From Geodermatophilus saharensis (GTDB lineage Bacteria > Actinomycetota > Actinomycetes > Mycobacteriales > Geodermatophilaceae), in NCBI RefSeq assembly GCF_900188205.1, contig NZ_FZOH01000007.1:56709-120708 (forward strand): a DNA stretch of 64,000 nucleotides, given 5' to 3'. The notes under the pieces were generated by a model. It searched no databases and was not told the DNA's origin. It worked only from the letters and a program-made list of their open reading frames with translations. Position 1 is the first letter of the stretch, and each line of letters begins with the position of its first letter. Made by a program: the position numbers and the translations under genes. Below, piece by piece: positions 50,147-58,288 of this stretch.

Positions 50147-50994
50147 GCCCCGCAGCGGCGGGCCAGCTCGGGCAACACCTCGCCGAGCGGGGCGTCGACC
50201 TTGACGTCGACCCTCGCGTCGCCGCGGGTCGGCCCGAGGTTGACCACGCCGACCGGGATGCCGAGCTCGGCGGCGCGCAGCACGAACCGGTAGCCGCTCA
50301 TGACCGTCAGCGAGGAGCCGAGGACGAGCAGGCTCGCGGACTCCTCGAGCAGGCGGAAGCAGGCCTCCACGCGGTCGCGCGGCACCGTCTCGCCGAAGAA
50401 CACGACGTCGGGCTTGAGCGGGCCGGCCCCGCAGACGCGGCAGTCGACCATGACGAAGCCGTCGAGCACGTCGTCGGGCAGCTCGGCGTCGCCGTCGGGG
50501 TTCACCTCGTCGGCGCGCGGGCCGAAGGTCGGGTTGGCCGCCCGCAGCCGGCGGTGCAGCTCCGCGCGCGGGGCGACGTCGCCGCAGGCCAGGCAGACGG
50601 TGCGGTCGAGGCCGCCGTGCAGCTCGACGACGTCACGGGCGCCGGCGGCCTGGTGCAGCCCGTCGACGTTCTGGGTGACGACGCCGCCGAGCAGGCCGGC
50701 GCGCTGCAGCCGGGCGACCGCGGAGTGGCCGGCGTTGGGGCGGGCGGCGGCCATCTGCGGCCAGCCGACGAAGCTGCGCGCCCAGTAGCGGTGCCGGCCG
50801 CGCGGGTCGCGGCGGAAGGTCTGCCAGGTCATGGGCGTGTGCCGGCGCAGCGAGCCGGTGGCGCCGCGGTAGTCGGGGATGCCGGAGTCGGTGGACAGGC
50901 CGGCGCCGGAGAGGACGAGGACGTCGCCGTCGGCGACCAGGCCGGCCAGCTCGTCGAGGGCCGCGGGCTCGACGGCGGGGAGGGCGGCGGTCAC
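50143..50994 (-). CDS. Sir2-family NAD-dependent protein deacylase (sirtuin)
   Basis: 283 residues from GTG 50994. The Sir2 core is complete: 'VLVLSGAGLSTDSGIPDYRG', 'GGVVTQNVDGLHQAAGARDVVELHG' with the catalytic His, zinc cysteines 'CLACG' and 'CRVCG', and 'LKPDVVFFGETVP', 'SLLVLGSSLTVMSGYRFV'. It removes acyl groups from lysines using NAD. A small conserved gene overlaps its stop. A SRPBCC gene lies upstream on the same strand. Confidence 0.94.
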   Translation of the reverse strand: MTAALPAVEPAALDELAGLVADGDVLVLSGAGLSTDSGIPDYRGATGSLRRHTPMTWQTFRRDPRGRHRYWARSFVGWPQMAAARPNAGHSAVARLQRAGLLGGVVTQNVDGLHQAAGARDVVELHGGLDRTVCLACGDVAPRAELHRRLRAANPTFGPRADEVNPDGDAELPDDVLDGFVMVDCRVCGAGPLKPDVVFFGETVPRDRVEACFRLLEESASLLVLGSSLTVMSGYRFVLRAAELGIPVGVVNLGPTRGDARVDVKVDAPLGEVLPELARRCGA

Positions 50995-51035
50995 CGGACC
51001 ATCGTCCACCGCGACGGCGCGCCGCGCCGCCGCCG

Positions 51036-51473
51036 TCAGGTGAGCTCGCGCTCCAGCCGGCCGAGCAGGTCGTCGTAGACCCGCCGCAGACCGCGCGGGG
51101 CGAAGGTGCGCTCGAAGAAGCCGCCGACGCCGCCCGCGCCGTCCCAGGTGGTGCGCACCCGCACGGTGCTGCGGCCGCCGTCGGCCGGGGCGACCGTCCA
51201 GGTGGTGACCATCGAGGAGCGGGTGTCGCGCTCGACGAGGGTCCCGTCGGGCTCGGTGACCTCGACATCCTGCTCGCGCGCCCGCTTCGACGTCGCGGCG
51301 AAGCGCCAGTGCACCCGGGTGCCCGAGCCCTGCCCGCCGGCCTCGACGCGGTAGTCGCTGAACTGCTTGGGCAGCACCCGCGGGCGGGTGCCGGCGTAGT
51401 CGGCCAGGGCGGCGCGCACCCGCTCGGCGGGGGCGGCGACGACGCGTTCGGCGGTGGCCACGACCTGTCCCAT
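51036..51473 (-). CDS. SRPBCC-fold lipid/ligand-binding protein
   Basis: 145 residues from ATG 51473, 7 nt after a CAGGAT -10 box (leaderless); ATG 51482 overlaps that box. 'VVATAERVVAAPAERVRAALADYAGTRP' is the first strand and helix of the START-like fold; 'GTRVHWRFAATSKRAREQDVEVTEPDGTLV' and the C-terminal helix 'GLRRVYDDLLGRLEREL' complete it. The family binds hydrophobic ligands. The partner is unknown. Confidence 0.87.
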   Translation of the reverse strand: MGQVVATAERVVAAPAERVRAALADYAGTRPRVLPKQFSDYRVEAGGQGSGTRVHWRFAATSKRAREQDVEVTEPDGTLVERDTRSSMVTTWTVAPADGGRSTVRVRTTWDGAGGVGGFFERTFAPRGLRRVYDDLLGRLERELT

Positions 51474-51480
51474 ACCGGTC

Positions 51481-51486
51481 ATCCTG
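51481..51486 (-). promoter_or_regulatory. -10 box of the leaderless SRPBCC gene
   Basis: CAGGAT on the minus strand, 7 nt before ATG 51473. Confidence 0.4.
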
Positions 51487-51565
51487 CCCTCGGCGCCGAA
51501 CCGCTGCCGCCGACGTGACCCGGTTCACCGGTCGAGGTGCGGCGCGGCCGGGTACCCAGGAGGCG

Positions 51566-52420
51566 ATGGACGCACCGCTCTCGTACACCCGCACCGGCTC
51601 CGGTGAGCCCCTCCTGCTGCTGCACGGCATGGGCAGCTCGCACCGCGACTTCGCCGCCGTGCTCCCGCTGCTCGCCGCCCGCTTCGACGTGATCGACGTC
51701 GACCTGCCCGGGGTCGGCCGGTCACCGGCCCTCCAGGAGCGCCCGACCGTCGCCGCGATCACCGACGCCGTCGAGCGGACCCTCGACGTCGAGGGCGTCG
51801 CCGGGGTGCACGTCCTGGGCAACTCGCTGGGCGCCCGGGTCGCGCTGGAGCTGGCCCGCCGCGGCCGCGCGCGGTCGGTGGTCGCCATCGCGCCGTCGGG
51901 CCTGAACGTGCCGCCGGAGCGCGTCTACCAGGGCAGCGGGATGGCGCTGGCGCGGGTCATGATGCGGACCGGTGCCCCGCTGGTCGGCCCGCTGTCGCGC
52001 TCGGCGCTCGGCCGGGCCGCGCTGCTGGCGCCGCTGAAGGCCCGGCCGTGGTCGACCTCCCCCGACGAGGCCCTCGGCGCGCGGGAGGGGTTCGCCGACT
52101 CCCGCGACTTCTGGCGCACGCTGCTGTGGGGGCTGCTGCTCGACGTCCCGCGCGGCCTGGACCGCATCGACTGCCCGGTCACCCTCGTGCAGGGTGTGGC
52201 CGACTGGATCGCCTCGGGGCAGACGGTCCGCTACCTGCCGCTGGTCCCGGGCTCCCGGTTCGTCCCGCTGCTCTGGGCCGGCCACGCGCCGCAGTCGGAC
52301 CGGCCGCGCACGATCGTGCGCCTGGTCGAGGAGGCGGCCCGCCAGGCCGACACCGACCTGCTGGCCGAGGTCAGCGCCCCTCCTCGGCGTTCAGGTACCC
52401 GCACCGGAACCGCGCGCTAG
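51566..52420 (+). CDS. Alpha/beta-fold hydrolase
   Basis: 284 residues from ATG 51566. 'LLLLHGMGSSHRDFAAVLPL' holds the oxyanion region, 'VHVLGNSLGARVALELARRG' the nucleophile elbow (G-N-S-L-G), 'LVQGVADWIA' the Asp and 'LLWAGHAPQSDRPRTIVRLV' the catalytic His. The cap region is short. TACCCA 7 nt before the ATG may be a -10 box; AGGAGG is too close to act as a normal ribosome-binding site. Its 3' end overlaps a convergent gene by 50 bp. Confidence 0.9.
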   Translation: MDAPLSYTRTGSGEPLLLLHGMGSSHRDFAAVLPLLAARFDVIDVDLPGVGRSPALQERPTVAAITDAVERTLDVEGVAGVHVLGNSLGARVALELARRGRARSVVAIAPSGLNVPPERVYQGSGMALARVMMRTGAPLVGPLSRSALGRAALLAPLKARPWSTSPDEALGAREGFADSRDFWRTLLWGLLLDVPRGLDRIDCPVTLVQGVADWIASGQTVRYLPLVPGSRFVPLLWAGHAPQSDRPRTIVRLVEEAARQADTDLLAEVSAPPRRSGTRTGTAR

Positions 52421-52697
52421 CCATGGCCTCGGTGAAGCGGGCCTCCCAGGCGGGGTCGTCGGCCGGGAACGCGGTGAGGACGCGGTCCTCCAGCACCACC
52501 GGCAGGCCGTCGCCGCCGGTGTAGGAGCGCCGCAGCAGCACCCGGGTCTCGCCGTCGACCTCCTCGTGCGCCGGCGCCCAGGCCGCCCGGACCGGCACCG
52601 GGCGCGGGTCCCGCGGCGCCGCGGACAGCACGCCGAGCCGCGACAGCAGCAGCCCGAGGACCACCAGCAGCACCACGATCTCGACCACCGCGAGCAT
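52371..52697 (-). CDS. Small single-helix membrane protein
   Basis: 108 residues from ATG 52697 with GGAG a few bases upstream. An N-terminal helix 'LAVVEIVVLLVVLGLLLSRL' is followed by an extracytoplasmic or cytoplasmic domain with 'VPVRAAWAPAHEEVDGETRVLLRRS' and 'VLEDRVLTAFPADDPAWEARFTEAMASARFR'. No known function. It overlaps the hydrolase 3' end tail to tail. Confidence 0.7.
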   Translation of the reverse strand: MLAVVEIVVLLVVLGLLLSRLGVLSAAPRDPRPVPVRAAWAPAHEEVDGETRVLLRRSYTGGDGLPVVLEDRVLTAFPADDPAWEARFTEAMASARFRCGYLNAEEGR

Positions 52698-52794
52698 CAC
52701 GCTCCGACGGTAGCCACCGGGGACGCTGCGCGGGCGGGGTCGGGTCGCCCCGGTAGCCTCGTCGCGCACGCCCCGGTCGGCCTCCTGCCGACGA

Positions 52795-52867
52795 GCCCCC
52801 GTAGCTCAGGGGATAGAGCATCGGTTTCCTAAACCGTGTGTCGCAGGTTCGAATCCTGCCGGGGGCA
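52795..52867 (+). tRNA. tRNA-Arg (anticodon CCT)
   Basis: Acceptor GCCCCCG pairs with CGGGGGC. The D-arm is AGCTC-AGGGGATA-GAGC. The anticodon loop is TTCCTAA (anticodon CCT, Arg AGG) within stem TCGGT/ACCGT, and the T-arm is GCAGG-TTCGAAT-CCTGC. Discriminator A; CCA is not encoded. No duplicated 3' end or integrase was found beside it. Confidence 0.95.
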
Positions 52868-52885
52868 CCCAGGAGCGCGCTGGCC

Positions 52886-53617
52886 TCACCTCAGGTGCCG
52901 CGCGAAGAACCGGTTCGCGTCGTCGCCCTCGAACGACGGGACGCCGGTGTGCCCGCCGGTGTTGGCGTGCAGCGTTTTCTCCGCGGAGCCGAGGGCGTCG
53001 AACAGGTCCAGCGCCTCCTGGCGGTCGTTCCCCTCGTCGTCCCACTGCAGCAGGACCAGCAGCGGGACGGTGACGCGCCGGGCCTCCTCGAACACGGCGC
53101 GGGGCACCCGGCTCCCGGCGAACAGCAGCGCGGCCGCGATGCGCGGCTCGACCACCGCCAGCCGGACGCCGATGGCGATCACCCCTCCCGAGTACCCGAC
53201 CGGTCCGCCGATCTCCGGGAGCGCGAGGAGGGCGTCCAGGGCGGCCCGCCACTCCGGCACCGCCTGCTCGACCAGCGGCAGGACGAGCCGGTCGACGACC
53301 TCGGCGTCGACCGGCTCGCCGGCCGCCAGTGCCCGCCGCAGGTCGGCGCGGGCCCCCTCGGCGTCGGCGGAGCGGGGCCGGTCCCCGCTGCCGGGGAGCT
53401 CGAGGGTGGCCGCGGCGAAGCCCGCCGCCACGGAGTGCCGGGCCCGGGCCACCAGGCGGGGGTACACCGCCTGCAGCCCGCCGGGGTGGCCGAGCAGGAC
53501 GAGCGGGACGGGAGCGGTCGGGGACCCGGGCGTCCACAGGACGCCGGGGACGTCGCCGAGGGTGAAGGAACGTTCGAGGACACCGTCGTCGAGGTGTCGT
53601 GCTGCGGTGACGTGCAC
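52886..53617 (-). CDS. Dienelactone-hydrolase-like alpha/beta hydrolase
   Basis: 243 residues from GTG 53617. 'VPLVLLGHPGGLQAVYPRLV' covers the oxyanion strand; the nucleophile elbow is 'GPVGYSGGVIAIGVRLAV' (G-Y-S-G-G); 'LLVLLQWDDEGNDRQEALDL' supplies the acid and 'HANTGGHTGVPSFEGDDANRF' the His. The fold is that of DLH-like esterases. It converges on tRNA-Arg. The substrate is unknown. Confidence 0.87.
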   Translation of the reverse strand: MHVTAARHLDDGVLERSFTLGDVPGVLWTPGSPTAPVPLVLLGHPGGLQAVYPRLVARARHSVAAGFAAATLELPGSGDRPRSADAEGARADLRRALAAGEPVDAEVVDRLVLPLVEQAVPEWRAALDALLALPEIGGPVGYSGGVIAIGVRLAVVEPRIAAALLFAGSRVPRAVFEEARRVTVPLLVLLQWDDEGNDRQEALDLFDALGSAEKTLHANTGGHTGVPSFEGDDANRFFARHLR

Positions 53618-53854
53618 GGTCGTGCCTCTCGGGAGAGCTCCTGGACGGCGCTCCCGGGCGACCTACCGCCCGACCGTGACCCCGGAGGGGAGCACCCACG
53701 TCGATGCGTCCACGGGTACCACCTCCTCCGTCTCTGGCACGGCGTCCGGAAGGTAGCAGCGGCCGGCGTGCCGGGCGAGCTCCGGCGGGACCGATGAGAT
53801 CGTGCGCGTCCGCCGGTCCCAGCTCGCGGACCGGCCCGTGGACCAGGAGGACGC

Positions 53855-54436
53855 ATGCGGAAGATCGTCGTGCAGATGATGCTGTCGCTGGACGGGTACT
53901 TCGAGGGTCCCGACCACGACCTGAGCTGGCACCGCGTCGACGAGGAACTGCACGGGCACTTCAACGAGCACCTCGCGACCATGAGCGCCTTCCTGGAGGG
54001 CCGGGTCACCTACGAGCTGATGGAGGCGGTCTGGCCGACCGCCGACCAGGACCCGGACCTCCCGCCGGTCATGCACGAGTTCGCCGGCATCTGGCGGTCG
54101 GTGCCGAAGATCGTGTTCTCCCGGACGCTGCAGCAGGTCGGCCCCAACGCCTCGCTGCGGACCGCGGTCGACCCCGACCAGATCCGCGCACTCAAGGACC
54201 AGCCCGGCGGGGACATGACGCTCGGCGGGGCCGACCTGGTGGAGACCTTCCGCCGGCTGGACCTGGTCGACGAGTACCGGCTCTACGTCAACCCGGTCGT
54301 CGTCGGCCGCGGGCGGCAGCTGTTCGGGACCGCCGACTCCCCGACGGACCTGGAGCTGGTGGAGACCCGGCGGTTCGGCAACGGCGTCGTCCTGCTGCGG
54401 CACGCCGTCCGGCGGTCGCAGGACCCGGGCACGTGA
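53855..54436 (+). CDS. RibD-C / dihydrofolate-reductase-fold protein
   Basis: 193 residues. 'RKIVVQMMLSLDGYFEGPDH' is the typical N-terminus of the YyaP/YwjB-like RibD C-terminal family; 'FLEGRVTYELMEAVWPT', 'KIVFSRTLQ', 'GGDMTLGGADLVETFRRLDL' and 'LYVNPVVVGRGRQLF' follow. These are NADPH-dependent reductases of undefined substrate. A 43-codon ORF overlaps its stop. Confidence 0.9.
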   Translation: MRKIVVQMMLSLDGYFEGPDHDLSWHRVDEELHGHFNEHLATMSAFLEGRVTYELMEAVWPTADQDPDLPPVMHEFAGIWRSVPKIVFSRTLQQVGPNASLRTAVDPDQIRALKDQPGGDMTLGGADLVETFRRLDLVDEYRLYVNPVVVGRGRQLFGTADSPTDLELVETRRFGNGVVLLRHAVRRSQDPGT

Positions 54437-54564
54437 CCACCGTCGCGCGGGCGGTCGTCGAGGAGATTGCGGACCCTCGTCGCGGCCGGTTCGACACCGG
54501 CCGCCTGGGTGCGCTCGCCGTCCCGGTGTGGTTCCTGCGCCTCGGCCGGGCGCCGTCCTCCTGA
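54433..54564 (+). CDS. Possible small coupled ORF (43 residues)
   Basis: GTG 54433 overlaps the stop of the preceding gene (GTGA), a typical coupling arrangement here. The product contains 'AVVEEIADPRRGRFDTGRLGALAVPVWFLRLG', which has a plausible protein composition and could be a truncated remnant. A terminator hairpin follows 32 bp later. No family recognised. Confidence 0.3.
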   Translation: MTTVARAVVEEIADPRRGRFDTGRLGALAVPVWFLRLGRAPSS

Positions 54565-54596
54565 CGACGCGCGGCCGCCGGAATGGCGCGCAGAAC

Positions 54597-54632
54597 GGGA
54601 GTGCCCGGCCCCCTGAGGCGCCGGGCACTCCC
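54597..54632. terminator. 13 bp perfect hairpin between convergent genes
   Basis: Arms GGGAGTGCCCGGC (54597-54609) and GCCGGGCACTCCC (54620-54632) around a 10 nt loop. It lies between the reductase operon (+) and the secreted-protein gene (-), so it can serve both. Confidence 0.75.
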
Positions 54633-54651
54633 GCCAGGAAAGGGGCAGGGA

Positions 54652-55278
54652 TCACCACCCACGCGCGGCGTGCGCGCGGCCTCGGTCGTGGTCGCGCGCA
54701 TTCCCGCGGTCGAACCAGCGGCACAGGTCGATGATCCGCGCGTCCAGCCGGACCCACTCCTCCGACACCGGGACACCCTCGGCGTCGACGGTCACCCGCA
54801 CCTGGACCTCACCTCTCTTGACGTAGGCGAGGTCCCCCTCCGGCAGGCCCGCGGCGTCCCACGCGGCCTGCTGGACCTCGTCGATCGGGAAGAGCAGCGA
54901 CGGGCCGCCCAGGGTGATCGTCGCCCCGGTCGGGCCGGAGACCTCGACCCCAGGCCCCGAGATGTCCAGCTCGTCGATCACCGCACCGTCGGCGCGGGTG
55001 AGGTCGACCGTCCAGGCGCCGCGGAACTCCGTCGTCGTCGTGCCGTCCGGGTTCTCCGTCACGCGCACCTCGACCTCGCGCACGTCCCCGCTCTCCAGGG
55101 TGACGGTGCTGTCGCACGCCTGGAACGAGACGGGCGCGTAGTAGTCCGGGATGACCTCCTCGACCGGGACGAATCCGGCGTCGTCGGCTCCGTCGGGACC
55201 ACCGTCGGCCAGTGCCGGAGTGGCACCCACCCCGACGACGACGGCTGCCAGGACACCGATCGTGGAAGTGCATCGCAT
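54652..55278 (-). CDS. Secreted protein of unknown function
   Basis: 208 residues from ATG 55278 with GGGGAGAAG upstream. A signal peptide ('RCTSTIGVLAAVVVGVGATPALA', cleavage near 'ALA-DGG') is followed by a beta-rich domain with two Cys ('YYAPVSFQACDSTVTLESGD' and 'ARIIDLCRWFDRG'). Mid-sequence 'TEFRGAWTVDLTRADGAVID' and 'ATITLGGPSLLFPIDE' are similar in layout to the secreted protein at 42133-42645. The Arg/His-rich C-terminal tail is odd for an exported protein. Function unknown. Confidence 0.75.
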   Translation of the reverse strand: MRCTSTIGVLAAVVVGVGATPALADGGPDGADDAGFVPVEEVIPDYYAPVSFQACDSTVTLESGDVREVEVRVTENPDGTTTTEFRGAWTVDLTRADGAVIDELDISGPGVEVSGPTGATITLGGPSLLFPIDEVQQAAWDAAGLPEGDLAYVKRGEVQVRVTVDAEGVPVSEEWVRLDARIIDLCRWFDRGNARDHDRGRAHAARGW

Positions 55279-55455
55279 CGTCTTCTCCCCGTCATTCCCG
55301 AAAGACACCGGCCCCGCTTTTCTCCCACGCCTGTCAACAGTGACGAAGGTCCCCGATCCGCTCCATTTCCGTGACGGCTCGTTGCCATTCCTGTGCATTC
55401 CGCAGCACTTCTCCACACGCGGTGATCCCGGCCGTACGGCGGGTACGGGCATCGA

Positions 55456-55752
55456 ATGGCACTGCGCAACGCGGCGGTCGCGGCGACCGGCCGCTGGACC
55501 GACCCCGACGACGGCATCCGCTACCCCTCCGGCGAGGTGCACGCCTGGGAGCAGGGACGCAACGAGACCGTCTGCGGCCTGTCGCTGTCGCGGTCGCGGC
55601 TCGCCCGCTTCCCGCACGTCGGCTGGGCCGACGTCCAGCCCGAGTCCGGCCGGCACGCGGAGGAGGTGCAGGAGGTCTGCCGCCGCTGCCGCGCCGGGCT
55701 CGGCGCCCGCCGCGACGACCGCGGCTGGACCCGCACGAACCCCCGCCCCTGA
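55456..55752 (+). CDS. Small Cys-rich (putative zinc-binding) protein
   Basis: 98 residues. 'VHAWEQGRNETVCGLSLSRSRLARFPHVGWADV' and 'EEVQEVCRRCRAGL' give Cys and His residues spaced as in a small actinobacterial zinc-binding family. No ribosome-binding site is seen; TACGGG 6 nt before the ATG could be a -10 box. It precedes the GPP34-like gene on the same strand. The function is unknown. Confidence 0.65.
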   Translation: MALRNAAVAATGRWTDPDDGIRYPSGEVHAWEQGRNETVCGLSLSRSRLARFPHVGWADVQPESGRHAEEVQEVCRRCRAGLGARRDDRGWTRTNPRP

Positions 55753-55768
55753 CCGGCATCGTCCCGGC

Positions 55769-56386
55769 GTGGACGACTGGGACGGGTCGACGTCGATGCG
55801 CCTGGCCTGCCTGGCTCTCGACGGCCGCGGCCGGCTGACCGACGACCTCGTCACCGCCCTCGCCGTCCGCGGGACGCTGCTGGTCGACCTCGCGCTCCGG
55901 GACCGCCTCGCCGAGACCGAGGACGCCGTGGGTCTCGACGGCCGGCCGACCGGCTTCCCGCCCGCCGACCGGCTGCTCGCCGGGGCGGCCGGATCCCCCG
56001 GGTCCCTGGCCGACCTCCTGCGCCGCGGCCGCGTCGACCAGCACGACCTCGCCGCCGAGCACCTGCGCCGGGGCAGCTGGACCCGCAGAGGGCGGTGGTC
56101 GCGCCGGTACGTCGACCACCGCGCGGCCCGCACCCGCGACGACGAGCGCGCGATGACCGCGGGCCCCGACCACGCCTGGTCCCCCGACGACGCCGCTCTC
56201 GCCGCGGTGGCGAGCACGCTCGGCGTCCTGGCCACCGACCGCGCCCTGCCCACCGAGGCGCTGCTGGCGGCGGCCGGCCCGGTGCGGTGGGTGGTGGAGG
56301 TCGTGGTGGCCGAGGTCGACCGGGCGCTGGCCCGCGGCCGGGCGCTGCGCCGCGCCGTCACCTCGGCCGACGGGACACCCGGATGA
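55769..56386 (+). CDS. GOLPH3/VPS74 (GPP34)-like protein
   Basis: 205 residues from GTG 55769. 'LACLALDGRGRLTDDLVTALAVRGTLLVDLALRDRL' resembles the N-terminal repeat of the GPP34 family ('LLLALDDxxG', 'AGALLLDLALxGRV'), and 'ALAAVASTLGVLATDRALPTEALLAAAGP' the later helices. Actinobacteria have many such paralogues; eukaryotic members bind phosphoinositides at the Golgi, whereas the bacterial role is unknown. Assignment is by pattern, with moderate certainty. Confidence 0.6.
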   Translation: MDDWDGSTSMRLACLALDGRGRLTDDLVTALAVRGTLLVDLALRDRLAETEDAVGLDGRPTGFPPADRLLAGAAGSPGSLADLLRRGRVDQHDLAAEHLRRGSWTRRGRWSRRYVDHRAARTRDDERAMTAGPDHAWSPDDAALAAVASTLGVLATDRALPTEALLAAAGPVRWVVEVVVAEVDRALARGRALRRAVTSADGTPG

Positions 56387-56498
56387 GGGCGGCACACCGG
56401 TCAGCGGGAAGTGTCCCCGGCTCCGAGGCGTTACCGTTCCAGATGCACGACGGAACCCCGGCAACGGCGCCGGGGCGATGCGGAGGTGGCACAGCACG

Positions 56499-56819
56499 AT
56501 GGAGACCACGGTGGTCGACGTCCCGGAACGGGGACGGTTCGAGGTGCGGGTCGGCGAGCGCGTCGTCGGACTGGCCAGCTACCACGTCGAGGACGGCACG
56601 ATGGCCCTGCCGCACACCGAGGTGGACCCGTCCATGGGTGGCCGCGGGCTCGGCACGGTCCTGGTGGCCGGCGTCCTCGACGCCGTCCGCGAGCGGGGAC
56701 TGACCGTCCTCCCCTACTGCTCCTTCGTCCGCCACTACATCCAGCAGCACCCGGAGACGCTGGACCTGGTCGCCGACGAGGACAAGCCCCGGTTCGGGTT
56801 GGCCACCGCCGACCACTGA
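56499..56819 (+). CDS. YjdJ-type (Gcn5-related) N-acetyltransferase
   Basis: 106 residues from ATG 56499 with GGAGGT upstream; ATG 56478 is an alternative. It is the short GNAT type: 'RFEVRVGERVVGLASYHVED', acetyl-CoA loop 'MGGRGLGTVLVAGVLDAVRE', and 'VLPYCSFVRHYIQQHPETLDLV', which closely matches the YjdJ/Gtnat family end. Substrate unknown. Repeat copy G follows. Confidence 0.9.
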   Translation: METTVVDVPERGRFEVRVGERVVGLASYHVEDGTMALPHTEVDPSMGGRGLGTVLVAGVLDAVRERGLTVLPYCSFVRHYIQQHPETLDLVADEDKPRFGLATADH

Positions 56820-56841
56820 CCGGCCGCTGACCTGCGGCTGG

Positions 56842-56892
56842 CCTCGGTGCAGGGGCCCGCGGCGAGCGTGCGAGTCGCGGGGGGCACCGAGG
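56842..56892 (+). repeat. Dispersed hairpin repeat, copy G
   Basis: Arms CCTCGGTGC / GCACCGAGG pair perfectly over 9 bp; inner CCCGCG / CGCGGG; loop with GCGAGCGTGCGAG; followed by TCCTCC. It ends 9 nt before the photolyase -10 box, as copy C does relative to pmt. Confidence 0.85.
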
Positions 56893-56901
56893 TCCTCCGA
56901 C

Positions 56902-56907
56902 TAGCCT
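56902..56907 (+). promoter_or_regulatory. -10 box of leaderless phr
   Basis: TAGCCT, 7 nt before GTG 56915; no ribosome-binding site. Confidence 0.5.
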
Positions 56908-56914
56908 GGGGCGG

Positions 56915-58288
56915 GTGCCGACCGCTCTGCTCTGGTTCCGCCGCGACCTCCGGCTCGGCGACCACCCGGCTCTGCTGGCCGCGGTCGACGCCGCCGGTCC
57001 CGACGGCACGGTGGTGCCCGTCTTCGTCGTCGACCCGCGGCTGTGGGAGCCCTCGGGGCGGCCGCGCCGGGAGTTCCTGCGCGGCTGCCTGGCCGACCTG
57101 CGCGAGCAGACCGGCGGGGCGCTGGTCATCCGCTCCGGCGACCCCGCGCGCGTGCTCCCCGACCTGGTCCGCGAGACCGCGGCGGGGAGCGTGCACGTCT
57201 CGGCCGACGCGGGCGTCTACGGCCGGGCCCGCGACGCCGCCGTCGAGCGGGCACTCGGCGAGGTCCCGCTCGTGTGCACCGGGTCGCCCTACGGCGTCGC
57301 CCCCGGCCGCCTGCTCAAGGACGACGGCACGCCGTTCAAGGTCTACTCACCCTTCGCCCGGGTGTGGCGCGCCCGCGGCGTCCACTCCCCCGCCGCCCGC
57401 CCCGACCGCCTCGTCTGGGCCGACGGCGTCCGCACCGAGGACCTGCCGCCGGCCCAGGACCTCGGCGGCACGGTGCTCCCCCCGGCCGGCGAGCAGGCCG
57501 GCCTGGACGCGTGGACGCTGTTCCGCGACCAGCGGCTCCTCGGCTACGCCACCGGCCGCAACACCCCCGGCACCGACGGCACCAGCCGGCTCTCGGCGCA
57601 CCTGAGGTACGGCACCGTCCACCCCCGGACGCTGGTCGCCGAGGCACAGGCGCTCGGCGAGGACTCCGCCGGGGCGGTGGACAAGTTCGTCGGCGAGCTG
57701 ATCTGGCGCGACTTCTACGCCGACGTCCTCTGGCACCGCCCGGAGACCGCGCGCGAGCCGTTCGACCCCGAGATGCGGCGGATGGAGTACGACTCCGGCC
57801 CGGTCGCCGACGAGCACTTCGCCGCGTGGGCGGAGGGCCGCACCGGCTACCCGATCGTCGACGCCGGGATGCGGCAGCTGCACGGTGAGGCCTACGTGCA
57901 CAACCGGGTGCGGATGGTCGTCGCCTCGTTCCTGTGTAAGGACCTGCACATCGACTGGCGGCGCGGGGCGCGGTACTTCTTCGACCACCTGGTCGACGGC
58001 GACCTGGCGAGCAACCAGCACGGCTGGCAGTGGGTGGCCGGTACCGGCACCGACCCCTCGCCGTACCACCGGGTGTTCAACCCGACCCGGCAGGGCCAGC
58101 AGTTCGACCCCGACGGCACCTACGTGCGGCGCTGGGTACCCGAGCTGCGCGACGTCCCCGACCGGTACGTGCACGAGCCGTGGACCATGCCCGGCGGTCC
58201 GCCCGAGGGCTACCCCGCGCCGGTCGTCGACCACGCCGAGGAGCGCCAGGTGGCGCTGGCCCGCTACCAGGCGGTGCGGGGTGCCTGA
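56915..58288 (+). CDS. phr: Deoxyribodipyrimidine photolyase
   Basis: 457 residues. N-terminal photolyase domain 'ALLWFRRDLRLGDHPALLAA', 'VYGRARDAAVERAL', 'LKDDGTPFKVYSPFARVWRA'. The FAD domain has 'GTSRLSAHLRYGTVHPRTLV', 'ELIWRDFYADVLWHRPETAR', 'GYPIVDAGMRQLHGEAYVHNRVRM' and 'LASNQHGWQWVAGTGTDPSPYHRVFNP', with the Trp/Asn residues that contact the CPD. It repairs UV-induced cyclobutane dimers with light. nei follows with an 8 bp overlap, so the two form an operon. Confidence 0.96.
   Translation: MPTALLWFRRDLRLGDHPALLAAVDAAGPDGTVVPVFVVDPRLWEPSGRPRREFLRGCLADLREQTGGALVIRSGDPARVLPDLVRETAAGSVHVSADAGVYGRARDAAVERALGEVPLVCTGSPYGVAPGRLLKDDGTPFKVYSPFARVWRARGVHSPAARPDRLVWADGVRTEDLPPAQDLGGTVLPPAGEQAGLDAWTLFRDQRLLGYATGRNTPGTDGTSRLSAHLRYGTVHPRTLVAEAQALGEDSAGAVDKFVGELIWRDFYADVLWHRPETAREPFDPEMRRMEYDSGPVADEHFAAWAEGRTGYPIVDAGMRQLHGEAYVHNRVRMVVASFLCKDLHIDWRRGARYFFDHLVDGDLASNQHGWQWVAGTGTDPSPYHRVFNPTRQGQQFDPDGTYVRRWVPELRDVPDRYVHEPWTMPGGPPEGYPAPVVDHAEERQVALARYQAVRGA

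Noticed and set aside
52795-52990. Integration site at tRNA-Arg
   Set aside because: No integrase gene and no repeated tRNA 3' end were found in the flanking sequence.
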